A DNA stretch of 39,205 nt from CAIKZD01 sp041675165 (GCA_041675165.1 JBAYUI010000010.1:1-39205), one strand, 5' to 3'; positions 8,413 through 16,068 are shown, counted from the first letter of the stretch. Made by a program: numbers and translations. Notes: generated by a model from the letters alone, not told the origin.

Positions 8413-9483
8413 TTATTTACTGAAGCCTAAATAGATCTGGCTCGGATCAGACGGATCATATCCCAGCGTACGCACGATCATCTTGTTGTCGAATTGAGAA
8501 GTGGTCCAAGTGTTGCCTCCGTCCTTGGACCGATAGGTCGCCTGTGCCGCGCCACAGATGATCTCTTTCGGATCACGTGGATTGATGGCCAGAGCTTTAA
8601 TGGGAAAAGTTTGCGCGTTGTTCAGCGTGGAAATGGAGCGCCAATTCTCTCCCGCATCATCACTCACCAAAAATCCCGTTGCTCCAGCCAAATAGACCCT
8701 TTTGGCGACCGTCGGATCGGCTTCCAAGACCGTGCTGCCGCTCGCGCCATAGCTCTTCGTGGCTTTGCCGACATTGGCCGTTATATCTTCGAACGTCGTT
8801 CCGCCGTCGCGTGTCCGCAAGACCAGGCCGGAATTAGTGATAGCATAAAGCAGATTCACGTCTTGCGCGTCCGCCGCCACTTTCAGGACCGGAGCACTGG
8901 CCGCATAAATATTTTTCCAGCTGGCGCCGGCATCTGCGCTCTTCAAAACCGCATTATCACTGGTCGTCGCATACAGCGTATTAGAACTTTTCTTGTCGAT
9001 CATCAGTGAAACGACCAGCGGTCCGCTTGAGGGACTGGTATAGATCTCCTTCCAATTGGCTCCATCATCATCAGTCCGGAAAATCTTTCCCGTACCTTGC
9101 CAGACCGCGCTGGCATAAAGCGTTTTTCCGTCAGTCGGATCCAGTGCCAAACCATAGACTTTTTCCGATTGGAAATTGATGAATTGCCAAGTGTCGCCGC
9201 CATTGACCGTTTCCATGATCCCTCCGCTTTTCAAACCGAAATAGGCATTGTTCCCATCATACGGATTGACCGCAAAACTCAAAACGCTCGCGCTCGTCGT
9301 ATTGGCCTTTCCCATTCCATCAATCTGCGCTTTCCATGTTTCTCCGCCGTCCATCGATTTCCACAAGCTTTTCGAAAAAGTGAATGTCGCCAGCGCACCC
9401 GTGTTGCTCTGCGGCACCAAAGAGCAGCCCGAAAGGACCAGCACTGAAAGAACCGCTCCCGCTATAAGTTTAATACGTTTCAT
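8413..9483 (-). CDS. BNR/Asp-box beta-propeller lipoprotein
   Basis: Predicted exported lipoprotein of 356 residues. The N-terminus is basic and hydrophobic and ends in a lipobox (LSVLVLSGC), so it is probably anchored by a lipidated Cys. The rest contains at least seven Asp-box-like repeats with the S/T-x-D-x-G-x-T-W pattern: SMDGGETW, TVNGGDTW, TDDDGANW, SADAGASW, TRDGGTTF, SDDAGENW and SKDGGNTW. This fits a seven-bladed sortilin/Ycf48-like propeller. Such proteins bind surfaces or assist assembly; no enzyme site is evident. The ATG at 9483 is chosen because the promoter at 9529-9556 would start transcription near 9521, on top of an upstream in-frame GTG (9522). Confidence 0.82.
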   Translation of the reverse strand: MKRIKLIAGAVLSVLVLSGCSLVPQSNTGALATFTFSKSLWKSMDGGETWKAQIDGMGKANTTSASVLSFAVNPYDGNNAYFGLKSGGIMETVNGGDTWQFINFQSEKVYGLALDPTDGKTLYASAVWQGTGKIFRTDDDGANWKEIYTSPSSGPLVVSLMIDKKSSNTLYATTSDNAVLKSADAGASWKNIYAASAPVLKVAADAQDVNLLYAITNSGLVLRTRDGGTTFEDITANVGKATKSYGASGSTVLEADPTVAKRVYLAGATGFLVSDDAGENWRSISTLNNAQTFPIKALAINPRDPKEIICGAAQATYRSKDGGNTWTTSQFDNKMIVRTLGYDPSDPSQIYLGFSK

Positions 9484-9528
9484 TTGGTTAAATTTTTCAT
9501 TTTTATTACATCCCCTTTTCACAACCTA

Positions 9529-9556
9529 ATTATACCATAGCAAGAATAAAAGCCAA
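9529..9556 (-). promoter_or_regulatory. Promoter of the propeller lipoprotein (extended -10)
   Basis: Minus strand: TTGGCT (9551-9556), 16 bases, TATAAT (9529-9534), with TG at the extended -10 position (ATGGTATAAT). Confidence 0.65.
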
Positions 9557-9562
9557 ATTGAG

Positions 9563-9590
9563 ACTAAAAAAACAGCCTCCCGGCCGCCTT
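9563..9590 (-). terminator. Terminator downstream of tRNA-Lys
   Basis: On the minus strand AAGGCGGCC pairs with GGCTGTTTT (some G-U pairs) over a GGGA loop, and a run of T follows. It lies about 85 bases past the tRNA 3' end. Confidence 0.55.
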
Positions 9591-9673
9591 AAAATCATCT
9601 TCGGTTTTGCATATATTTGGAAATTCGAAATTTAGACACTATTTCAAAATTCATCATTCGAAATTCTGCTTTG

Positions 9674-9746
9674 TGCGCCCACCAGGACTCGAACCTGGGA
9701 CCGTTTGCTTAAAAGGCAACTGCTCTACCAACTGAGCTATAGGCGC
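9674..9746 (-). tRNA. tRNA-Lys (anticodon TTT)
   Basis: Full cloverleaf. Acceptor GCGCCTA pairs with TGGGCGC with one G-U pair. The D-arm has GCTC...GAGC, the anticodon loop is CTTTTAA, and the T-arm carries GGTTCGAGTCC. The discriminator is A and CCA is not encoded. It reads AAA/AAG codons. Confidence 0.97.
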
Positions 9747-9799
9747 GTATTTTACGAAGTAACTTTGCTAGTATATCACTCTCCTAACTTTAGTCAAGA

Positions 9800-10300
9800 T
9801 TATCGGTTTAATTTCTTATGGATGAATAATATGCCGAGGATCGGCGCAATCATCCATAACAATTGGAAGTTGGGCGCAGCCAGATAGTCATAAGCCGTTT
9901 TGGAAACATACACCAAAGCGGCTTTTTTCGGCATAAGAGAGATCGTGATGCTCACCAAAAGCAGCACTTCCAAAAAACTCACTCCAAACACTCGCCAGAG
10001 GAAATCCGGACCGGAACCAGAAATGGAAATCTCGAAAATCTTTTTGCCGAAAATGGTCAACACCACCAAGAGCGCGAAAAAGATCAAAATGGCTGAATTA
10101 TAATCCGTCAGATACGTTCTGGGAATCACTGTCAAAATCGCGAAAGACACATACGTGTTTATGAGTACCGTGATGAGACGGCTGCGTCCGACAAACATAC
10201 CGAAAATAAAACTGATCAGGATGAGCACCAAAATGAGCGTGACATCCTGCGTCACACTGGCCGAAATCCCCATTTGGGAGAAAATGGAATTCAAATTCAT
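9800..10300 (-). CDS. Orphan integral membrane protein (166 aa)
   Basis: Not recognised. About four to five hydrophobic segments are visible: TLILVLILISFIFGMFVG, VLINTYVSFAILTVI, ILIFFALLVVLTIFG, FLEVLLLVSITISLM and LLWMIAPILGILFIH. Between the third and fourth is a conserved-looking soluble stretch, SGSGPDFLWRVFG. The C-terminus is basic (HKKLNR) and so probably cytoplasmic. It is a single gene with its own extended -10 promoter, between dnaJ and tRNA-Lys. The general topology could suit a small channel-like or CvpA-like protein, but this is not supported by motifs. Confidence 0.7.
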   Translation of the reverse strand: MNLNSIFSQMGISASVTQDVTLILVLILISFIFGMFVGRSRLITVLINTYVSFAILTVIPRTYLTDYNSAILIFFALLVVLTIFGKKIFEISISGSGPDFLWRVFGVSFLEVLLLVSITISLMPKKAALVYVSKTAYDYLAAPNFQLLWMIAPILGILFIHKKLNR

Positions 10301-10331
10301 AAATTAAATAAATTTTTTATTTTGTTTTTAT

Positions 10332-10342
10332 ATTATACCACA
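10332..10342 (-). promoter_or_regulatory. Extended -10 promoter of the 166-aa membrane protein gene
   Basis: Minus strand TGTGGTATAAT, with TATAAT at 10332-10337 and no convincing -35. The same GGTATAAT core occurs at 9529 and 27473. Confidence 0.45.
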
Positions 10343-10355
10343 ACTTTCCCAAGAT

Positions 10356-11480
10356 TCATTCTCCAGAATTTTTCAATTCTTCGATCAATCTTTTTTGTTC
10401 ACGGCTGATGCGCGTCGGGATGCGCACGATGATTTTCACCATTTGATTGCCCCGTCCACGGCCGTGCAATTCCGGCACGCCTTTCCCTTTGATCCGGAAA
10501 GTTTCACCGCTCTGCGTGCCGGAAGGAATTTTCAAGATCAAGCGGCCTTCGATCGTTTCAATCTCGATCTCTCCGCCGAGCGCCGCCATGGAAAAACTGA
10601 TCTCTTCCTGGCTCAAAATATCCAAGCCATGACGAGTGAATTTCCGATGATTCGCCACACGGATCAAAATATACAAATCACCTGCCGCCGCGCTGCGTGC
10701 GCCCGCTTCGCCTGCACCGCGGAGCGAAATGGTCTGGCCGTTTTCGATGCCGGAGGGCACATTGATTTCAATCTCTTCTTCTTTTTTCACGCGTCCGTCT
10801 CCGCCGCAGTTGGAACATTTCTTCTCATAGATCTGCCCCCGTCCCTCGCACTCGGAGCAGACACTGACTTGCGAAAAAGAACCCAGAAAACTGCGCGTGA
10901 TCTTATGTACTTGTCCCGCGCCTTTGCAGGTCGGACAAGTTTTGACATTCGCGCCCGGTTCGCCGCCCGAACCCTCGCAATGATCGCATTTGGCATTTTT
11001 GTATAAACGCACTTTTTTTCGAACGCCACTCACCATTTCAGCAAACGTTATCTCCAGATCCACTTGGATATCCTGTCCCCGTCCGGTTTGGCGCGCTCGG
11101 GTACTTCGGCTGCTGCCGCCGCCAAAAATATTGGAAAAAATATCTTCAAAATCCACGCCGTCAAAATTTCCGCTCGCGCCGCCTCCGGCTTGTCCGAAAT
11201 CGAAACCAGAGAAGTCAAAGCCGGAAAAACCGCCCTGTCCGCCAGCACCGGAAAAGCCGCCTTGTCCATTATTGAAAGTCTGACCGAACTGGTCATATTG
11301 CGCGCGTTTCGACTTGTCCGACAAAACTTGATAGGCTTCATTCACCTTTTTGAACTGCGCCTCATCGCCGCCGGATTTGTCCGGATGATGTTTGTGCGCT
11401 GCTTTGCGATAAGCCTTCTTGATCTCATCGTCCGACGCGCCCTTCGGCACACCTAAAATGTCATAATAATTTTCAGCCAT
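10356..11480 (-). CDS. dnaJ: Chaperone protein DnaJ (type I Hsp40)
   Basis: Delivers unfolded clients to DnaK and stimulates its ATPase. Complete type I layout in 374 residues: a J-domain (1-70) with the catalytic H32-P33-D34; a G/F-rich linker (about 72-120) with the repeat GGQGGFSGFDFSGFDFGQAGG; and a zinc-finger domain with four CxxCxGxG-type motifs (CDHCEGSG, CPTCKGAG, CSECEGRG, CSNCGGDG). The C-terminal client-binding domains end with the usual IPTRISREQKRLIEEL. It is separated from dnaK by about 740 bp holding a plus-strand gene and RNAs, so it probably has its own promoter (11490-11518). No CIRCE is seen here. Confidence 0.97.
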   Translation of the reverse strand: MAENYYDILGVPKGASDDEIKKAYRKAAHKHHPDKSGGDEAQFKKVNEAYQVLSDKSKRAQYDQFGQTFNNGQGGFSGAGGQGGFSGFDFSGFDFGQAGGGASGNFDGVDFEDIFSNIFGGGSSRSTRARQTGRGQDIQVDLEITFAEMVSGVRKKVRLYKNAKCDHCEGSGGEPGANVKTCPTCKGAGQVHKITRSFLGSFSQVSVCSECEGRGQIYEKKCSNCGGDGRVKKEEEIEINVPSGIENGQTISLRGAGEAGARSAAAGDLYILIRVANHRKFTRHGLDILSQEEISFSMAALGGEIEIETIEGRLILKIPSGTQSGETFRIKGKGVPELHGRGRGNQMVKIIVRIPTRISREQKRLIEELKNSGE

Positions 11481-11489
11481 AATTGTTCT

Positions 11490-11540
11490 ACTTTACACTA
11501 TTTTTATCACATTGACAAAGCATGCTTACATTGATACTAT
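11490..11540. promoter_or_regulatory. Overlapping divergent promoters: dnaJ (minus) and small Zn protein (plus)
   Basis: Plus strand: TTGACA (11512-11517), 17 bases, TACTAT (11535-11540), driving the small gene at 11594. Minus strand: TTGTCA (11513-11518), 17 bases, TAAAGT (11490-11495), pointing to dnaJ. The two -35 boxes occupy the same bases, so polymerase cannot use both at once. A 10-bp palindrome AAGCATGCTT (11518-11527) abuts them and could be an operator. Confidence 0.55.
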
Positions 11541-11593
11541 TTTTGCAAAGTTTCTAAACGAGAAATAATGCTCATACACAGTGGAGGTGTAAA

Positions 11594-11776
11594 ATGGCTA
11601 CCCCAGGAATTGACCATCTAAACAAATACTGTCCCAAATGTGAAATCCTCAACCCGAATGTAACGCAAATACCAAGAACTCTTCAGGTAGATCGCGATGG
11701 CTTCGAGGATGATGAAACTCCCAAATATCGATGCAACCACTGCGGGGAAGAATTCTGCAACTTCCTGCGCATGTAA
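11594..11776 (+). CDS. Small zinc-ribbon-like protein (60 aa)
   Basis: Not assignable to a named family. It has two CxxC knuckles (YCPKCEIL near residues 13-16 and YRCNHCGEEFC near 47-54), a spacing typical of a single zinc ribbon, with an acidic linker DRDGFEDDE between them. It is one of only two clear plus-strand protein genes in the window. It has a strong Shine-Dalgarno (GGAGGTG, 6 bases before ATG), unlike most neighbours, its own promoter (11512-11540) and its own terminator (11808-11840), suggesting high, independent expression. A nucleic-acid or ribosome-associated role is a guess from fold type only. Confidence 0.75.
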   Translation: MATPGIDHLNKYCPKCEILNPNVTQIPRTLQVDRDGFEDDETPKYRCNHCGEEFCNFLRM

Positions 11777-11807
11777 CGTAACCAGCTTCAATGCAAGCCC
11801 CACCTTC

Positions 11808-11840
11808 GACAGCTTCTTCCGAGAAGCTGTCCTTTTTTTT
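11808..11840 (+). terminator. Strong intrinsic terminator of the small Zn protein gene
   Basis: GACAGCTTCT (11808-11817) pairs perfectly with AGAAGCTGTC (11822-11831) over a TCCG loop, followed by eight T. Confidence 0.93.
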
Positions 11841-11846
11841 ATTTTC

Positions 11847-11875
11847 TTGACAAAACTTCGAAAATCAGCTAGCTT
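11847..11875 (+). promoter_or_regulatory. Promoter candidate for the first RNA element
   Basis: TTGACA (11847-11852), 17 bases, TAGCTT (11870-11875). The -35 is perfect and the -10 is weak. The predicted start near 11882 coincides with the base of the RNA hairpin. Confidence 0.4.
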
Positions 11876-11881
11876 TTAGAC

Positions 11882-11985
11882 AGCTCAGACTGGAAAGATC
11901 GGAAATAGGACTGACTCTCTCTCCTCCTTACCCATTTCCACAAAAACCTTCATTGATCTTTCCAGTCTGAAGTTTTATTTTTAAA
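11882..11985 (+). ncRNA. Structured RNA candidate 1 (long hairpin with CCTCCTTA loop)
   Basis: TCAGACTGGAAAGATC (11885-11900) pairs perfectly with GATCTTTCCAGTCTGA (11955-11970), a 16-bp stem. Inside, GGAAAT and ATTTCC form a second stem. The apical loop is pyrimidine-rich and contains CTCTCTCCTCCTTACC, which matches the anti-Shine-Dalgarno end of 16S rRNA and so could pair with ribosome-binding sites. The RNA ends in a T-rich tract (TTTTATTTTT). No long reading frame fits. It resembles no RNA family I can name. Confidence 0.55.
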
Positions 11986-12011
11986 AGTCTACAACGAAAT
12001 TAGACTTACTC

Positions 12012-12121
12012 TCCCAACCTAGATAATGAGTTTCAGAAAGAAAACTTTGGGCGGTTAGACCTCTTTCCGTCCCAACAAATCCTTCCTGTTGCCCAGCTCA
12101 TCTTCTAGGTTGGGTTTTTTA
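12012..12121 (+). ncRNA. Structured RNA candidate 2 (closed by 11-bp terminator-like stem)
   Basis: CCCAACCTAGA (12013-12023) pairs perfectly with TCTAGGTTGGG (12104-12114), followed by six T. Inside, ATGAG (12026-12030) pairs with CTCAT (12097-12101) and TGGGC (12048-12052) with GCCCA (12091-12095), enclosing a loop with CTTTCC and TCCTTCC. A small hairpin AAGTCT...AGACTT lies just upstream. No separate promoter is visible, so it may share a transcript with candidate 1. Function unknown. Confidence 0.55.
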
Positions 12122-12171
12122 TTTGTCTGAAAAAAATTATCACTTAATTAATCGCCTCTGTAGCATTTTTT

Positions 12172-12201
12172 AGAGCGGGGAATTTCACCCCGCTCTTTTT
12201 T
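12172..12201 (+). terminator. Strong intrinsic terminator, plus strand
   Basis: AGAGCGGGG (12172-12180) pairs perfectly with CCCCGCTCT (12188-12196) and is followed by T residues on the plus strand only. On the minus strand the hairpin is followed by A, so it ends the plus-strand RNA unit and shields dnaK, not the reverse. Confidence 0.85.
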
Positions 12202-12216
12202 GCGCTCTATGCAAGA

Positions 12217-14139
12217 TTATTTTCCAGCCTCTCCCTCTTTCGTCTCTGCGTCTTTCACTTCCGGCTCAGCTTTTGGCGCTTCACCTTCTTTCGGAACTTC
12301 GCCAGCTGGCGGAGTCTGAGAAGTAGCTTGCGCATCAGCCGCCGCTTTGTAAAGTTTCTCACCGATCTTCTGCGCCGCGACTGACAATTCTTCGGTCGAT
12401 TTTTTGATCGTTTCAGTGTCATCGCCGTCTTTCACTTTTTTCAAATTTTCAACGGCCTCTTCTACTGGTTTTTTCTCATCTGCCGTAAGTTTGTCACCCG
12501 CGTCACGCAGAGCTTTTTCCGTAGTGAAAACCAAAGTGTCCGCCATATTCTTCACTTCAACTTTTTCTTTCTTTTTCTTGTCTTCTTCGGCGTGCACTTC
12601 CGCGTCTTTTTTCATCCGCTCGACTTCCTCTTTGGACAGTCCCGTCGAAGCCTCAATCCGGATTGATTGTTCTTTGCCAGTGGCTTTGTCCTTGGCTTTG
12701 ACGCTGAGGATCCCATTAGCATCAATGTCGAAAGTCACCTCCACTTGCGGAATGCCACGCGGAGCCGGCGGAATGCCATCCAGAATAAATCGCCCGAGAG
12801 TTTTGTTGTCAGCCGCCATTTCGCGCTCGCCTTGCAGGACATGGATCTCAACTGAAGGCTGATTGTCGGCCGCCGTGGAAAATGTTTGCGATTTGGCGGT
12901 CGGCACGGTAGTGTTTCGATCTATAAGAGGTGTTCTGACGCCTCCCATGGTTTCAATTCCCAGAGTGAGAGGTGTGACATCAAGCAAGAGCACGTCTTTC
13001 ACGTCGCCTTGCAAAACGCCTCCTTGGATGGCCGCCCCAAGAGCCACCACCTCATCTGGGTTCACGGTCAGGTTGACTTTTTTGCCGAAAAATTCTTCCA
13101 CTGTTTTCACCACCAGTGGCATCCTAGTCATGCCGCCCACCATCACCACTTCATTGATATCAGTTACAGAAAGTTTGGCATCCGCCAAAGCCTTCTTGGT
13201 CGGTTCCAAAGTTTTCTTGACCAATTCACCCACCAATTCTTCCAATTTGGCGCGGGTCATTTTCATGACCAAATGTTTCGGACCATTGGCATCGGTCGTG
13301 ATGAACGGCTGATTGATTTCCGTTTCCGCCGCGGTGGAAAGTTCAATCTTGCCTTTCTCCGCCGCTTCCTTGATGCGTTGCAAGGCCAACGGGTCATTGC
13401 CGAGATCAATACCCTCTTGTTTTTTAAATTCAGCAATGATCCAATGGATGATGACTTGATCGAAATCGTCGCCACCTAAGTGCGTGTCACCGTTGGTCGA
13501 TTTCACTTCCACCGTGTCATCGCCCACTTCCAAGATGGAAATGTCGAAAGTGCCGCCGCCGAGGTCATAGACTGCAATCTTTTCATCTTTTTTCTTGTTG
13601 AAACCATAGGCCAAAGCCGCCGCCGTCGGTTCATTGATGATGCGTCGGACATTGAGGCCGGCAATCTCACCCGCTTCCTTGGTGGCTTTTCTCTGCGCGT
13701 CGTCAAAATAGGCCGGCACCGTGATGACCGCGTCAGTGATTTTTTCGCCCAATTTTTCTTCCGCATCCGCCTTCATTTTCCCCAAAATCATCGCCGCAAT
13801 TTCTTGTGGAGTATAATCCTTATCGCCCATCTTGATCTTCACGCCACCATTGGCCTGCTCAATCTTATACGGCATCAGTTTCATGTCGCGTTGCACTTCT
13901 TCGTCCGTGAATGCGCGGCCGATCAAACGCTTAATGGAATACAAAGTGTTGCCGGGATTGGTCACAGCTTGACGCTTGGCCAAAAGTCCCACCAATCTTT
14001 CACCTGATTTGGAAATCGCCACCATTGAAGGCGTGGTGCGCACTCCTTCTTTGTTCTCAATGATTGACGGACTGCCGCCTTCCACCACCGCCATCGCGGA
14101 ATTAGTCGTACCCAGATCGATGCCTAATATTTTTGCCAT
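12217..14139 (-). CDS. dnaK: Chaperone protein DnaK (Hsp70)
   Basis: ATP-driven folding chaperone. 640 residues, normal length. The nucleotide-binding domain starts GIDLGTTNSAMAVVEGG and contains VPAYFDDAQRKATKEAG, INEPTAAALAYGF, VYDLGGGTFDISILE and VMVGGMTRMPLV. The hydrophobic linker is DVLLLDVTPLTLGIETMGG. The substrate-binding beta-domain and helical lid follow, with a terminal Q/P/E-rich tail. The gene lies downstream of hrcA and the NUDIX-grpE fusion, in the CIRCE-controlled operon. A TATAAT at 14171-14176 (minus strand) could add an internal promoter. No terminator on its own strand is seen. Confidence 0.98.
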   Translation of the reverse strand: MAKILGIDLGTTNSAMAVVEGGSPSIIENKEGVRTTPSMVAISKSGERLVGLLAKRQAVTNPGNTLYSIKRLIGRAFTDEEVQRDMKLMPYKIEQANGGVKIKMGDKDYTPQEIAAMILGKMKADAEEKLGEKITDAVITVPAYFDDAQRKATKEAGEIAGLNVRRIINEPTAAALAYGFNKKKDEKIAVYDLGGGTFDISILEVGDDTVEVKSTNGDTHLGGDDFDQVIIHWIIAEFKKQEGIDLGNDPLALQRIKEAAEKGKIELSTAAETEINQPFITTDANGPKHLVMKMTRAKLEELVGELVKKTLEPTKKALADAKLSVTDINEVVMVGGMTRMPLVVKTVEEFFGKKVNLTVNPDEVVALGAAIQGGVLQGDVKDVLLLDVTPLTLGIETMGGVRTPLIDRNTTVPTAKSQTFSTAADNQPSVEIHVLQGEREMAADNKTLGRFILDGIPPAPRGIPQVEVTFDIDANGILSVKAKDKATGKEQSIRIEASTGLSKEEVERMKKDAEVHAEEDKKKKEKVEVKNMADTLVFTTEKALRDAGDKLTADEKKPVEEAVENLKKVKDGDDTETIKKSTEELSVAAQKIGEKLYKAAADAQATSQTPPAGEVPKEGEAPKAEPEVKDAETKEGEAGK

Positions 14140-14219
14140 ATTATTTTGTGCAATAACTTAATAATAATTTATTATACTAAGCTTTGCGTAATTAATTATA
14201 TTATTTTATTACTATTTAC

Positions 14220-14322
14220 TGAAATTTTCAATTTTCAAACAATTTTTAATGATTTAATTTTAAAATTCAGTCATTGAAAAATTGGAAATTGTTTAGAAAT
14301 TAGAAATTGAAAATTAGAAATT
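14220..14322. repeat. AT-rich imperfect inverted repeat between grpE and dnaK
   Basis: AATTTTCAATTTTC near the left end faces GAAATTGAAAATT near the right end, and CAATTTTTAATGA faces TCATTGAAAAATTG. The whole 100 bp can fold back on itself. It lies within the heat-shock operon, between two co-oriented genes. Confidence 0.6.
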
Positions 14323-15222
14323 CTATTCCACCACCACTCTCGCCGCCCTGACAACCCGTCCGCCCATCTTATAGCCTTTCTGTACGACCTTGCTGACGAT
14401 ATTTTTGGCCTCTCCTTCTTTTTCATCCGCATTTTGCAGCGCTTCCATCGTCGCCGGATTGAAACTATCTCTGACCGCTACTGGAATTTCCACCACCCCA
14501 TTGTCTTCCAAAACTTTTTCCAACTGTTTCTGGATATGCATAATCCCGACGACCCAAGCATTTTCTTTTTGTTCTTTCGGAATATGATCGGTCGAAGCGT
14601 GGAAATTGTCCATTACCGGGATAATCTCGCTTATGAGGTTCAGATTGGCAAAGGCGATCATTTCTTTCCTTTCTTCCGCTTGTCTTTTTTTATAATTTTC
14701 AAAGTCCGCCATCGCTCGTTTCCATCTGTCCGTCGCTTCCTTCATTTCCAGATATTTCTGCGCTTCTTCTATAGATATCACCTTGTCTTTCTCAAAATCT
14801 TCTTTACCAAATTTCGCCGCCGCCTGCTCCAACGGCACCCACTCATACTCCTCATGCTCTTTTGAAAGATTAATCTCCCCAGACTTACAATATCCCAAAA
14901 ATCTAACGCCTTTTCCATTGACGAAAACACTTTCCCCATCTATATTAAAATTTTTCTTATATTTTTTCTCAAAATCATGCAAACCCAATATAATTTCTAA
15001 TTCAACCTTCAATCCCGTTTCTTCCTCGATTTCCCGCTCAAGCCCTTCTTTTGAATCTTCTACCATCTCTAAATTTCCTCCGGGGAAATCCCATTTACCG
15101 GCACCGTGATGATCATCCTTATGGCGCTTGATCAGCAGGATCTCGTTTTTCTCATTCAGCACCACCGCCTTGGCGGTCAGAGTGAAAAAACCTTTTGCAA
15201 TTTCCTTCTTTTTATTTTCCAT
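14323..15222 (-). CDS. grpE: NUDIX hydrolase-GrpE fusion protein
   Basis: A single uninterrupted 299-residue frame joins two domains. Residues 10-145 are a NUDIX domain (LTAKAVVLNEKNEILLIKRHK, WDFPGGN) with a perfect NUDIX box from G49 to L71: Gx5E55x7R63E64UxE67E68xG70U. That box binds magnesium and hydrolyses nucleoside diphosphates linked to another moiety. Residues 151-299 are GrpE, the DnaK nucleotide-exchange factor: RWKRAMADFENYKKR coiled coil, LNLISEIIPVMDNFHAS, and a beta-domain with VRDSFNPATMEAL and VVQKGYKMGGRVVRAARV. The GrpE part has the family's core length (about 150); its usual N-terminal tail is replaced by the NUDIX domain. An internal ATG (residue 160) lacks a Shine-Dalgarno. 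It sits between hrcA and dnaK, as normal for grpE. Both domain calls are strong; the functional link is unknown. Confidence 0.92.
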   Translation of the reverse strand: MENKKKEIAKGFFTLTAKAVVLNEKNEILLIKRHKDDHHGAGKWDFPGGNLEMVEDSKEGLEREIEEETGLKVELEIILGLHDFEKKYKKNFNIDGESVFVNGKGVRFLGYCKSGEINLSKEHEEYEWVPLEQAAAKFGKEDFEKDKVISIEEAQKYLEMKEATDRWKRAMADFENYKKRQAEERKEMIAFANLNLISEIIPVMDNFHASTDHIPKEQKENAWVVGIMHIQKQLEKVLEDNGVVEIPVAVRDSFNPATMEALQNADEKEGEAKNIVSKVVQKGYKMGGRVVRAARVVVE

Positions 15223-15249
15223 GCAATTGATTTTAATCTAATTAAATTT

Positions 15250-16011
15250 TTATTTGATAAAAATGGTTCCTCCGTGAAAAACCAGCGCGATCATCACCGA
15301 ACTTCCGATCATCTTTTTGACATAATCCAAGAGCGACTTGTTCTTGGCGTATTTCATCCTTTTCGGCCCGACGATGGCCAACACGCCTTTTTCGCCGCTT
15401 TTAGTCTTATAGGGCGTCACCACCATCGAACAATTATCAATGCCTTTGATCGGATTTTCTTTCCCGATGAAAAATTTCGTTTCCCCGTCTTTCATCTTGA
15501 GAAGAATCGTGTTCATATTCTCATCGATGTAGTCCAGGGCTTCCGCGATGCGGCAGAATTCGTCCACGTTCTGGAATTCCGGATTGGCCAAAAGTTCCCG
15601 CATCCCGAAATCGCAAAAATCTTTTTCCAAACCGCTAATGACCAAATTCCCGCTGAGCGAGGAAAGCAGTTTGGCCGTCACACGCGACAGCTGTTTGTTC
15701 TGCGCTTTCAGCTTCAACATTTCGGATTGCATCTTCCTCTGTTCAACGAGACTCAACTTTTTGTCCCCCATGATCTCTTCCACGAAAAGTCGATAGCCTT
15801 TGTCGGTCGGAATGCGGCCAGAACTGATGTGGGTCTGATAGAGCAGCCCCGCCTCTTCCAATTCCGCCATATCATTCCTGATGGTGGCAGAACTGATTTT
15901 GAAACCATATTTGTCCGACAGGATTTTCGAGCCGACCGGAACAGCCGAAGTGGTATATTCTTCGATGACCGCTGCCAATATTTTCTTATGTCTATCGCTT
16001 ATTTTTTGCAT
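15250..16011 (-). CDS. hrcA: Heat-inducible transcription repressor HrcA
   Basis: Repressor that binds CIRCE and shuts off chaperone genes when GroE or other chaperones are free. The N-terminal winged helix is clear: RHKKILAAVIEEYTTSAVPVGSKIL and KISSATIRNDMAELEEAGLLYQTHISSGRIPTDKGYRLFV. A GAF-like domain follows, with a C-terminal DYVKKMIGSSVMIALVFHG. At 253 residues it is shorter than the 330-350 common in the family, probably from a reduced middle and insert region. It is the first gene of the operon, with the operator at 16055-16081 overlapping its promoter, so it should control itself, grpE and dnaK. No Shine-Dalgarno before the ATG at 16011. Confidence 0.95.
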   Translation of the reverse strand: MQKISDRHKKILAAVIEEYTTSAVPVGSKILSDKYGFKISSATIRNDMAELEEAGLLYQTHISSGRIPTDKGYRLFVEEIMGDKKLSLVEQRKMQSEMLKLKAQNKQLSRVTAKLLSSLSGNLVISGLEKDFCDFGMRELLANPEFQNVDEFCRIAEALDYIDENMNTILLKMKDGETKFFIGKENPIKGIDNCSMVVTPYKTKSGEKGVLAIVGPKRMKYAKNKSLLDYVKKMIGSSVMIALVFHGGTIFIK

Positions 16012-16039
16012 AAAACCGTATTTTTACGAGCACAATATC

Positions 16040-16068
16040 AGTATAATATACTCGTTAGCACTCGTCAA
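16040..16068 (-). promoter_or_regulatory. Promoter of the hrcA-grpE-dnaK operon
   Basis: Minus strand: TTGACG (16063-16068), 17 bases, TATACT (16040-16045). The -35 lies inside the CIRCE spacer, so bound HrcA would block polymerase. Confidence 0.75.

Noticed and set aside
11882..12121. Could the dnaJ-dnaK insert be RNase P RNA, tmRNA or signal recognition RNA?
   Set aside because: None of the hallmark words (such as GAGGAAAGTCC, a tRNA-Ala-like end, or GGAAGCAG) are present in either strand.
12172..12201. Hairpin considered as the dnaK terminator
   Set aside because: The T-run is on the plus strand only; on the dnaK strand the hairpin is followed by A residues.
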